This document shows, one piece after another, positions 1 to 5,535 of a stretch of 7,206 nt of DNA (its first letter is position 1; the number at the start of each line of letters is the position of its first letter). A program made the translations under genes and the position numbers. Origin of the DNA: JAFAVZ01 sp036009105 (GTDB taxonomy: Bacteria; Acidobacteriota; Thermoanaerobaculia; Gp7-AA8). Under the pieces are notes generated by a model, which ran no database searches, was not told the origin of the DNA, and saw nothing but the letters and a program-made list of their open reading frames with translations. The stretch spans positions 1-7,206 of the forward strand of contig DASYMJ010000023.1 in NCBI GenBank assembly GCA_036009105.1, given 5' to 3'.

Positions 1-452
1 TGCAGTCCTTCGCCGGCGGCGAGCTGACCACCCTGCTCGGCGACGGCTCGCCGGCCTCGACGTTCTCTCCCATCATCGGCGCCGACGTCACGGTGCGGGA
101 TCGCCTCGAGCTGCCCCTGCGCCGCGACTTTGAGCACGCGCTCTTCGTCACCTCCGGCACCGCCATGGCCGAGGATCAGCCGCTGGTGCCGGACGTGCTT
201 TATTACCTCGGCACCGGCCGCGATTCGCTCGAGCTCTCAGGATCCGCCCGTTTGTTCCTCATCGGCGGCACGCCGTTCCCGGAGCCGATCCTGATGTGGT
301 GGAACTTCGTGGCCCGCACGCAGGAGGAGATCGTCGCCGCCGCCGAGGATTGGGCGCGCGGCGAGCGCTTCGGCCTCGTGCGCGGCTACGACGGCCGCCC
401 GATGCCCGCCCCGCCGCTCAAAGGGCGGGTGCGCCCGCCCGCGGCGTCGTGA
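1..452 (+). CDS. Pirin family protein, C-terminal half (5' end outside window)
   Basis: This is an open frame entering from the left edge (first full codon at 3) and ending with TGA at 450-452; 149 residues are visible. The block GGTPFPEPILMWWNFVARTQ (visible residues 88-107), followed by an EEI helix and an acidic-W segment, is the hallmark of the C-terminal cupin domain of pirin-like proteins. Pirins are two-cupin proteins of about 280-300 residues, so roughly half is missing, including the N-terminal cupin that carries the metal-binding His/Glu residues. Some family members act as quercetin 2,3-dioxygenases and others as redox-responsive regulators; which applies here cannot be told. The C-terminus is a Pro/Arg-rich tail (GRVRPPAAS). 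It is followed by a separate promoter-like box, so it is probably not co-transcribed with the cassette downstream. Confidence 0.88.
   Translation, partial: QSFAGGELTTLLGDGSPASTFSPIIGADVTVRDRLELPLRRDFEHALFVTSGTAMAEDQPLVPDVLYYLGTGRDSLELSGSARLFLIGGTPFPEPILMWWNFVARTQEEIVAAAEDWARGERFGLVRGYDGRPMPAPPLKGRVRPPAAS
423..440 (+). other. Perfect GC-rich hairpin at end of pirin gene
   Basis: GGGCGGG (423-429) and CCCGCCC (434-440) are exact complements around the 4-base loop TGCG, ending 9 bases before the pirin stop codon. No T-run follows, so it is not a classical intrinsic terminator. It could still stall or stabilise the 3' end of the transcript, or be a by-product of high GC and the local Gly-Arg-Val-Arg-Pro-Pro codons. 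Confidence 0.3.
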
Positions 453-464
453 CGCATCTGCCTC

Positions 465-470
465 TATAAT
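465..470 (+). promoter_or_regulatory. Putative -10 box (TATAAT) upstream of the three-gene cassette
   Basis: An exact TATAAT lies in the 41-base gap between the pirin stop and the first cassette gene, in otherwise very GC-rich DNA. It predicts transcription starting near 477, giving a leader of about 17 bases before the ATG at 494. No convincing -35 is visible (the 17-base-spaced position, about 442-447, reads CGGCGT) and there is no extended TG motif. The call rests on the hexamer and its placement. Confidence 0.5.
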
Positions 471-493
471 TCGGGCATTCACCCAATCCGCAG

Positions 494-1399
494 ATGAGTT
501 ACGCCTGCTGGGCACTCAGTGCATTTCACGATCGCGTGGCGCCGATCCTCGCCGCCTGCGGTGATGGCCAGGACCGCGCCTGGCTCGCCACCTGCTGGCC
601 CGGCGAGAGCGAGCTCTCGCGATACCGGCTCTATCCCGGAAGCCTCCACCTGCTCTGGCTGGAAGCGCTCGGACGCCCGGCGGACGAGGGCGATGCGCGC
701 GTGGCGGCCGGGCTGGAGTGCCTGCACAACGCCAGCCTCCATCACGATGACGTGCTGGACGATCACGACTCGCGGCGCGGCGCGGCCACGCTGCGCGGAC
801 GGCAAGGCGCATCCGCCGCGCTGCTGGCCGGGGACGGCTTGGCCGGCTTCGGTTTCGCGCTGCTCGCGGGCGCCGGCGAGGCCCGCATCGTCGAACGCGC
901 CGCCTCCGCCTGGTTGCGGATGACGCGAGGCCAGCTGATGGACGAGCCGTCTTCGTGGCAACGCGTCGATGCTGCCGACCGCGCGCGGCACTGGGAGGAG
1001 ACATCCGAGGCGAAGCTCGCCCTGGGGAACGTCGCCGCTCCGCTCGCGGCGCTCCGCGCCGGCCGGGCCGAGCTGGCCGCGCCGCTCGAAGAGCTGCACC
1101 AGCATTTCTCCGTCGTCTCCCAGATCATGAATGACCTCGGCGACCGGGAAGGGTGGGCCGGCTTCCACGCCATCGCGCCGTGCCACCGCCCGCGCGGCGA
1201 AGAATCCTTGCGCAAACCAACCTACTCCAGCATCCGCACGCGCCAGGCGGCGGAGGAGGAAGTGGAGCGGCGGACCACCATCGCGCTGGAGCGTCTGCGC
1301 GCCCTGGACGTCGCAACGTCGGTGCGGCCGCTGCTGACCGACTTCTTCCAACGGCCGCTGGCCGAGCTGCGCAAGACCGCGGGAGTGGCCGCCTCATGA
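494..1399 (+). CDS. Divergent polyprenyl (isoprenyl) diphosphate synthase-like protein
   Basis: This 301-residue protein has the trans-isoprenyl diphosphate synthase fold. The first Asp-rich motif is complete: HHDDVLDDHDSRRG, with D85, D86 and D89 for Mg2+ and R94/R95 after them. The LAGDGL helix (111-116), GQLMD (146-150), a Lys at 174 in the usual KT position and a KPT at 241-243 also match the family. Two key sites are changed. The second Asp-rich motif is QIMNDLGD (210-217), with Asn213 where the family has Asp. The N-terminal GKRxRP isopentenyl-diphosphate site is replaced by a degenerate LSRYRLYP (41-48). Ordinary chain-elongating synthases keep both, so the substrate or product may differ; ComQ-type peptide prenyltransferases are one known family branch with divergent second motifs. 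The start has no Shine-Dalgarno but sits 24 bases after a TATAAT. The stop overlaps the next gene's start (ATGA, 1396-1399), which suggests translational coupling to the TIR gene. The fold assignment is confident; the activity is unknown. Confidence 0.82.
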   Translation: MSYACWALSAFHDRVAPILAACGDGQDRAWLATCWPGESELSRYRLYPGSLHLLWLEALGRPADEGDARVAAGLECLHNASLHHDDVLDDHDSRRGAATLRGRQGASAALLAGDGLAGFGFALLAGAGEARIVERAASAWLRMTRGQLMDEPSSWQRVDAADRARHWEETSEAKLALGNVAAPLAALRAGRAELAAPLEELHQHFSVVSQIMNDLGDREGWAGFHAIAPCHRPRGEESLRKPTYSSIRTRQAAEEEVERRTTIALERLRALDVATSVRPLLTDFFQRPLAELRKTAGVAAS

Positions 1400-2156
1400 C
1401 CGATGACGCGCTTCTCGCCCAGTTGATCGGCTGGCTGTGGCGCGAGGGCGGCCTCGCCGCCGCGGAGGAGCTGGTGATGCCTGCGCATCCGGCGCGGGCG
1501 TGGGTGCAGGGCGAGCTTTCCTCGCCGGCGCAGTTCGGAGACATGGTGCGCATCCTGGCCAACGGCGGCCATCTGCCCCTGCTCGCCGCGCTCGTCCTGC
1601 GGACGCGGGCGGAGAGCGCCGCGCCGCTGCCGCCGGAGGCGGAGCGTGCCCTGGCCGGCGCGCTCGCGCGGTGGGACGACGAGGCGCATCGCTCTCTGGC
1701 CGCCAGGCCGGAAGCGCCCGACCTCTTCCTCTGCTACGCGCACGAGGATGCCGAGCGCGTGGGATGGATCGCGCAGGCCTTGCGCGAGGCAGGCCTGGCC
1801 GTCTTCCGCGATACGGACAACATCGCGCCCGGCAGCAGCATCGCCGGGTCGGTGGCCACGGCATCTCCTCCTGCCGCGCGGCGGTCGTGGTCATCTCCGC
1901 GGCGAGCGCCGTCTCACAGTGGGTCACCCGCGAGATCGCGCTGCTCCTGCCCGGCCGGAGCGTGGCGGGGCGGCCGATCTATCCCATCGTGATCGACGAC
2001 GTGCCGCTGCCCGGCTCGGTGGCCGATCTCTACGCCATCGATCTCCGCGGCCTCGGCGCCGCCACGCCGCGGGAGGCGCTCACCCGCACGCTGCAGCCGC
2101 TCATCGACCAGATCCGGCGAGGACGACATGACGCTCGAATGCTACTTCAGCCATAG
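1396..2156 (+). pseudogene. TIR-domain protein with helical N-terminus, disrupted by a one-base frameshift
   Basis: ATG at 1396 overlaps the previous stop. Residues 1-105 are a predicted all-helical region of no family I recognise, possibly an adaptor. A TIR domain starts at about 109: PDLFLCYAHEDAERV (beta-1/helix A), then the BB-loop stretch FRDTDNIAPGSSIAGSVA (137-154). After codon 154 (1855-1857) the homology moves to the -1 frame, where HGISSCRAAVVVISAAS and SQWVTREIALLL continue the TIR domain to a TAG at 2154-2156. Restoring one C after GTGGCC (1852-1857) gives an uninterrupted protein of about 253 residues. The Glu of WVTREI (about E180), in the position of the NADase catalytic Glu, lies after the break. 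As read, translation stops at 1992 as a 198-residue product with a nonsense tail and no catalytic Glu. No slippery heptamer is present, so programmed shifting is unlikely. A sequencing or assembly indel or a recent inactivating mutation are the main explanations. Confidence 0.82.
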
Positions 2157-3471
2157 CTGGGCCGCGGAGGACGTTCCCCTGAACGTGTTCGTCTGGGAGA
2201 CGATCGCGGACAAGTGCCTGCTCTACGTCGACCGGGAAGGGGCGGAGGGCGGGGCGTACTACATCAACCGGCTGGAAGAGCTGATCCGCAAGAGCGACGT
2301 CTTCGTGAGCGTGCTCGCCTATCGCACCGGCCAGCAGAAGGACGACGGCCGGCCCGACTACCGGCTCTGCTGCTCCGCCGCATCGCTGTTCGAGATCCGC
2401 CTCGCCGAGCGGGCGCGCAAGCCGCGCTGGATCATCTTCGACGACCGGACCGGCTTTGTCCCTCCCGGCAGCGGCAGCGACATGGTGGTCTACACGCCCA
2501 TCGTGGCGGATGAAGAGCTGCACCGCGGCGGCGCCACCATCCGCAAGGCCGGCAAGAGCTGGCTCAAGAGCGTCGGGCGGTCGCTCAAGAACAGCGCGAC
2601 GGAGCGAAGCCGCAACGCCGCCCTGCTCCTCGACGACGATGCTCCGGACGCCGAGCAGGTGCAGGCGACGGTGGAAAAAGGCCTCGGCGGCGACGCCGGC
2701 TACAGCCGCATCAGCCGCATCGAGCCGTTCCATACGGACGCCGAGGCGGTGGCCATCCTGCAGGCGAGCAGCCTTCTGGTGGCGGAGGTCGGCGCGCCCT
2801 CTCTCCGCGAGCTCTACGGCATGGCCCACGCGCTCTTCATCCCCTCCATCCGCTTCATGCGTCACGATCCGGGCGCGGGGGACATCCCTCGCCTGCTGGA
2901 AGGGCATCCCGGCGGCTATCAGCACGATCTGATCTATGCCGCCACCACGGCGGACCTCGGCGCGGAAGTGAGCAAGCGCGCGCAGGCGATGCGGGACTCG
3001 CGCACGCCGATCGCGGAGAAGTCGGCCGGCTGCGCCTATCTGCGGCGCCGTCTCTACCGGAAGCACCAGCTCTTCTTCAGCCACAACCTCGCCGCCGGCG
3101 ATGCCGACCTGCTGCGCCTCGTGTTCGACCAGCTGGAGAGCCTCGGCGTGATGGCGTGGGAGTACCGGCACAACAACCAGGCCGGCGTGGTCTGGCGGGA
3201 CGAGCTCGATACCGCGCTCCGCGCCGCCACTGACGTGGCGTTCATCTTCGGAGACGAGTTCGAGCTGTCCCCGGCCTGCTCGGACGAGCTCAAGACGCTG
3301 CTCGCCCGGCGCGCCGAGCTGCAGAGCATCACCCCGTTTCTGTGGGGCGGCCGGATCAAGCCGAATCCCGAGCTGGCGAACGAGCATCACGAGCAGCTGC
3401 CGGCGGACAAGCAGCGCGCCGCCGCCGTCATCGTCGACCGCGCCGTGCGGCCGCTGCGGGCGAAGGCCTAG
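2128..3471 (+). CDS. Three-module protein: TIR-like, nucleoside-deoxyribosyltransferase-like, TIR-like
   Basis: This is a 447-residue cytoplasmic protein with no signal peptide or membrane segment. Residues 3-125 look TIR-like: a first strand and loop YFSHSWAAEDV, a central strand SDVFVSVL (56-63), and SLFEIRLAERARKP with E89 at the position of the TIR catalytic Glu. Residues 165-275 resemble nucleoside 2-deoxyribosyltransferases: LLVAEVGAPSLRELYGMAHA (216-235), where Glu before the aromatic-Gly-x-Ala helix (E228) corresponds to their nucleophile. Residues 312-410 are again TIR-like: LFFSHNLAAGDADLL, a strand at DVAFIFGDEF (369-378) and SPACSDELKTLL with E387. The first and last modules share FSH(S/N)xAAxD starts, suggesting internal duplication. 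Start: ATG 2128 with GAGGA at 2119-2123, inside the 3' end of the TIR gene (29-base overlap), so the two are likely coupled. Both folds commonly cleave N-glycosidic bonds in NAD+ or nucleotides, so a nucleotide-depleting effector or sensor is a reasonable inference. Domain calls come from motif reading only. Confidence 0.7.
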   Translation: MTLECYFSHSWAAEDVPLNVFVWETIADKCLLYVDREGAEGGAYYINRLEELIRKSDVFVSVLAYRTGQQKDDGRPDYRLCCSAASLFEIRLAERARKPRWIIFDDRTGFVPPGSGSDMVVYTPIVADEELHRGGATIRKAGKSWLKSVGRSLKNSATERSRNAALLLDDDAPDAEQVQATVEKGLGGDAGYSRISRIEPFHTDAEAVAILQASSLLVAEVGAPSLRELYGMAHALFIPSIRFMRHDPGAGDIPRLLEGHPGGYQHDLIYAATTADLGAEVSKRAQAMRDSRTPIAEKSAGCAYLRRRLYRKHQLFFSHNLAAGDADLLRLVFDQLESLGVMAWEYRHNNQAGVVWRDELDTALRAATDVAFIFGDEFELSPACSDELKTLLARRAELQSITPFLWGGRIKPNPELANEHHEQLPADKQRAAAVIVDRAVRPLRAKA

Positions 3472-3482
3472 GATCCCTCCCC

Positions 3483-4400
3483 CTACGCCACCGCCAGCCG
3501 CTCGAAGCGATGCCGGCGCTTCTCCAGCTCGATGCGGTTGCGGCCGCGCTCCTTGGCGCGGTAGAGCGCCTGGTCGGCGGTGTGCACGAGCTCCTCCGGG
3601 TTGTCCACCAGCGAGTGGGGCACGTTGGCGGCGCCGGCGCTGATGGTCACCGGCAGCTCGATGTTGCCGACCTTCAGCGGCGAGGCCGCCATGCCGGCGC
3701 GGATCTTCTCCGCCACCTGCACCGCCTCGAACAGCGGCGTCTCGGGGAGGAGCACCGCGAACTCCTCGCCGCCGATGCGGGCCACCAGGTCCGAGCGGCG
3801 CGTCTGGCGGGCGATGCAGTGCGCCACCTCGCGCAGCACGGCGTCTCCGGCGGGATGGCCGTAGCCGTCGTTGATGGCCTTGAAGCGGTCGACGTCCACC
3901 ATGATCAGCGAGAGCGGCCGCGAGTAGCGCCGGGCGCGCTCGAACTGCACGGCCAGCTCCTTCTCGAAGGCGCGGCGGTTGCGCAGGCCGGTGAGCGGAT
4001 CGGTCACGGTGAGCTCCAGCAGCTTCTCCTGCAGCTCGACGATGCGCATGCCGGCGCGGATGCGCGCCAGCAGCTCCTGCACCTGGAACGGCTTGGTGAC
4101 GTAGTCGTCCGCGCCGCATTCGAAGCCTTCCAGCTTGGCCTGGTCGCTGTCTTCGCCGGTGAGCATGAGGAGGTAGTTGTGGGGGAACGCCTTGCGCAGC
4201 TCGCAGGCCAGCTCCAGGCCGTCGCCGTCCGGCAGCCCGCGGTCCAGCATGGCCACCTGCCACTCCCCGCTCCGCAACAGCTGCCGCCCCTCCCCCACCG
4301 ACCCCGCGCGGAGGACGTTGTAGCCGGCCCGCCCGAGGTGCAACGCCAGCATCTTCAAGACGTTCGGGTCATCCTCGACAATCGCCACGGTGCGGGGCAT
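3483..4400 (-). CDS. Response regulator with diguanylate cyclase output (REC-GGDEF)
   Basis: This 305-residue cytoplasmic protein makes cyclic di-GMP from two GTP when its receiver is phosphorylated. The receiver domain (1-120) has the acidic pair at E9/D10/D11, the phosphorylated Asp at D53 (MLDRGLPDGDG), T81 and K103 (TKPF). A short helical linker (107-130) leads to the GGDEF domain: DPLTGLRNRRAF (134-145), DVDRFKAINDGYGHPAGD (169-186), and an active-site GGEEF (210-214). An RxxD inhibitory site (R201-D204) sits exactly five residues before it, so product feedback is expected. The single-receiver layout is shorter than PleD, which has two. The start is supported by GAGGAG (plus coordinates 4409-4414) eight bases before the ATG. 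No histidine kinase partner lies in the window. Its 3' end faces the TIR cassette with only 11 bases between the stops and no room for a terminator. Confidence 0.95.
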   Translation of the reverse strand: MPRTVAIVEDDPNVLKMLALHLGRAGYNVLRAGSVGEGRQLLRSGEWQVAMLDRGLPDGDGLELACELRKAFPHNYLLMLTGEDSDQAKLEGFECGADDYVTKPFQVQELLARIRAGMRIVELQEKLLELTVTDPLTGLRNRRAFEKELAVQFERARRYSRPLSLIMVDVDRFKAINDGYGHPAGDAVLREVAHCIARQTRRSDLVARIGGEEFAVLLPETPLFEAVQVAEKIRAGMAASPLKVGNIELPVTISAGAANVPHSLVDNPEELVHTADQALYRAKERGRNRIELEKRRHRFERLAVA

Positions 4401-4426
4401 GGGGCGCTCTCCTCGGGGGGTGAGAG

Positions 4427-4443
4427 TGCAAATAACGTGTCAA
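4427..4443 (-). promoter_or_regulatory. Candidate sigma-54 (-24/-12) promoter for the REC-GGDEF gene
   Basis: Read on the minus strand the sequence is TTGACACGTTATTTGCA. It matches the sigma-54 pattern TGGCAC-N5-TTGCA with exact spacing and one mismatch, A for the second G of the -24 GG. The -12 GC is at 4428-4429, which predicts a start near 4416, just upstream of the GAGGAG ribosome site at 4409-4414. The TTGACA part would also be a perfect sigma-70 -35, but no -10 hexamer appears 15-19 bases downstream (the stretch is C-rich). The mismatch falls at a normally strict position, so this is a candidate only. Confidence 0.4.
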
Positions 4444-4448
4444 GGAAG

Positions 4449-4513
4449 CAGTTATCAGTTATCAGTTATCGGTTGTCAGTAAATTTCGTCTACAGACAAC
4501 CGACAACTGACAG
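4449..4513. repeat. AT-rich heptad repeat forming an imperfect inverted repeat
   Basis: CAGTTAT occurs three times head to tail (4449-4469), followed by the related heptads CGGTTGT and CAGTAAA. The arms 4459-4477 and 4495-4513 are complementary over 19 bases with two mismatches, around a 17-base AT-rich spacer (4478-4494). The mismatches are A/C read on the plus strand and become G-U pairs on the other, so the minus-strand transcript would fold better. It lies between the divergent REC-GGDEF and small membrane-protein genes. Its composition is unlike the GC-rich surroundings, and tandem heptads resemble dispersed intergenic repeats of other bacteria (for example cyanobacterial STRR elements). 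It encodes no protein that I can support. Confidence 0.7.
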
Positions 4514-4566
4514 CAACTCCCTCCCCGGCACGCTTCCCGCAGTCGCGTCCGCCTGGAGGTAGAACG

Positions 4567-4722
4567 ATGGGAAACCTGCTCTGGATCATCATCGTGATCC
4601 TGCTCATTCTGTGGATCGGGGGATTCGCGTTTCAGGTGGGCGGCTCGCTCATCCACCTGCTCCTGGTGATCGCCGTGATCGTGCTGATCTTCCAGCTCAT
4701 CACCGGCCGCCGGAGGCTTTGA
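4567..4722 (+). CDS. Small two-helix membrane protein, lmo0937 family
   Basis: This 51-residue protein starts MGNLLWIIIVILLILWIGGF and has a second hydrophobic helix (about 29-45, HLLLVIAVIVLIFQLI) ending in the basic tail TGRRRL. The order helix, Gly-rich turn (GGFAFQVGGS), I/L/V helix, TGRR tail is that of the lmo0937-type family (about 50 residues), widespread and of unknown function. It is presumably an inner-membrane hairpin with the basic tail in the cytoplasm. The start is well supported by GGAGGT at 4555-4560, six bases before the ATG. Its last 23 bases overlap the 3' end of the convergent BtpA-family gene. No clear promoter is seen; the heptad inverted repeat ends about 53 bases upstream. 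Confidence 0.85.
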   Translation: MGNLLWIIIVILLILWIGGFAFQVGGSLIHLLLVIAVIVLIFQLITGRRRL

Positions 4723-5512
4723 ACGCGGTGACCACGGCGGCGACGCGCGCGGCCTCCACCGGCCGCTCGATGTCGCCGCCCTCTTTCACCGACGTGCCGA
4801 CGATCGCCCCGTCGGCCTCGCCGAACGCCTCGGCGTTCCGAGGGGTCAGGCCGCTGCCGAGGAGGAGCGGCGCGTCGGGCATCGCGGCGCGAAGCAGGGA
4901 GAGGCGCGCGGCCTCCGGCGCCGAGCCGGTTTCGGTGCCGCTGATGATGAGCGCATCGGCCAGGCCGCGCAGGCGGAGATCCTTCGCCGTCTGCACCGCG
5001 TCGACCGGTGCCAGCGGCACGGCGTGTTTCACGAAGTGATCGGCGAAGATCGCCACCTCCGGCGCGAGCGAGGCGCGCAACCGCAGCGTCGCCGCGGCCT
5101 CCCCCTCGATGATCCCCTGATCGGTGAGCATCGCCCCGGTGTGCACATTGATGCGCACGAAAGCCGCTCCCGTGGCGGCGGCGATCGCAACGGCCGACGA
5201 GGCATCGTTGCGCAGCACATTGACGCCGAACGGCAGCCGCACCTCCCGCACCACCTCCGCGATCGCGCGCGTCATGAAGGCGACGGTCGACGCCGGAACG
5301 CGCGTCGCGAAGAACGGCCGGTCGCCGAAGTTCTCGAACACGATGCCGTCCACGCCGCCCTCGGCCAGCGCACGCGCATCGACCAGAGCCGCCTCGATGA
5401 CGGCCGACAACGACCCCGAAAACAGCGGCGCGCCGGGCAGCGCGCGCAGATGCACCATGCCGAATACCGCGCGGGGGGCGAAGCGGGAGGCGAACGCGGC
5501 GCGGGTCAACAC
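4700..5512 (-). CDS. BtpA/SgcQ family TIM-barrel protein
   Basis: About 270 residues, the usual family length. Conserved blocks in order (numbered from the GTG at 5512): GMVHLRALPGAP (18-29), GVDGIVFENFGDRPF (53-67), GVNVLRNDA (96-104), VRINVHTGAMLTDQGIIEG (119-137), FADHFVKHA (156-164), ISGTETGSAP (190-199), LLLGSGLTPRNA (216-227) and IVGTS (237-241). This is the (beta/alpha)8 barrel family named for cyanobacterial BtpA, needed for photosystem I stability; members in non-photosynthetic bacteria have no settled activity. The frame is open to a GTG at 5530, but a start at GTG 5512 (or TTG 5509) is favoured: the family begins only a few residues before the GMVHL block, and a minus-strand TATAAC at 5519-5524 would lie inside the longer form and start RNA at about 5512. 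There is no Shine-Dalgarno at either. It diverges from cysS and converges on the small membrane-protein gene, overlapping it by 23 bases. Confidence 0.9.
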   Translation of the reverse strand: MLTRAAFASRFAPRAVFGMVHLRALPGAPLFSGSLSAVIEAALVDARALAEGGVDGIVFENFGDRPFFATRVPASTVAFMTRAIAEVVREVRLPFGVNVLRNDASSAVAIAAATGAAFVRINVHTGAMLTDQGIIEGEAAATLRLRASLAPEVAIFADHFVKHAVPLAPVDAVQTAKDLRLRGLADALIISGTETGSAPEAARLSLLRAAMPDAPLLLGSGLTPRNAEAFGEADGAIVGTSVKEGGDIERPVEAARVAAVVTAFKASGGR

Positions 5513-5517
5513 GCGCC

Positions 5518-5526
5518 AGTTATACT
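5518..5526. promoter_or_regulatory. Near-palindromic -10 region shared by divergent btpA-family gene and cysS
   Basis: AGTTATACT reads AGTATAACT on the other strand, giving TATACT at 5521-5526 for cysS and TATAAC at 5519-5524 for the minus-strand gene. Counting seven bases on predicts starts near 5533 (three bases before the cysS ATG at 5536) and near 5512 (on a GTG of the BtpA-family gene). Neither gene has a Shine-Dalgarno, consistent with leaderless or nearly leaderless messages. No -35 match is visible, and the minus-strand hexamer lacks the important final T. Confidence 0.45.
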
Positions 5527-5535
5527 CCACGCCGC

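Noticed and set aside
603..620. GCGAGAGC-GA-GCTCTCGC, an 8-base inverted repeat early in the prenyl-synthase-like gene, as a possible operator
   Set aside because: It lies about 110 bases inside the coding region, the 2-base spacer is too short for a hairpin loop, and such palindromes are common in GC-rich coding DNA.
479..1351. A 290-residue minus-strand frame opposite the prenyl-synthase-like gene
   Set aside because: The plus-strand frame carries family motifs; this one does not and has no ribosome site or promoter of note.
1850..1862. Programmed -1 ribosomal frameshift in the TIR gene
   Set aside because: GTGGCCACGG contains no slippery heptamer of the X-XXY-YYZ type and no clear stimulatory structure was seen; an indel explains it more simply.
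2101..4263. A 720-residue open frame on the minus strand covering the three-module gene and part of the REC-GGDEF gene
   Set aside because: It runs antisense or out of frame to two well-supported genes, is Arg/Ala/Gly-rich with no recognisable domain, and is expected by chance at this GC content.
4473..4501. TTGTCA (4473-4478) as a -35 box for the small membrane-protein gene
   Set aside because: No -10-like hexamer occurs 15-19 bases downstream, and the match is explained by the heptad repeat.
4449..4513. CRISPR array or phage attachment site
   Set aside because: The units are 7 bases and contiguous without unique spacers, and there is no tRNA, integrase or cas gene in the window.
3342..4562. 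A 406-residue open frame on the plus strand across the REC-GGDEF gene
   Set aside because: The minus-strand frame has complete REC and GGDEF motifs and a good ribosome site; this frame is its His/Leu/Arg-rich shadow.
4823..4838. GAACGCC-TC-GGCGTTC inverted repeat as a terminator or operator
   Set aside because: It is inside conserved BtpA-family codons (RNAEAFGEA region), with a 2-base loop and no T-run.
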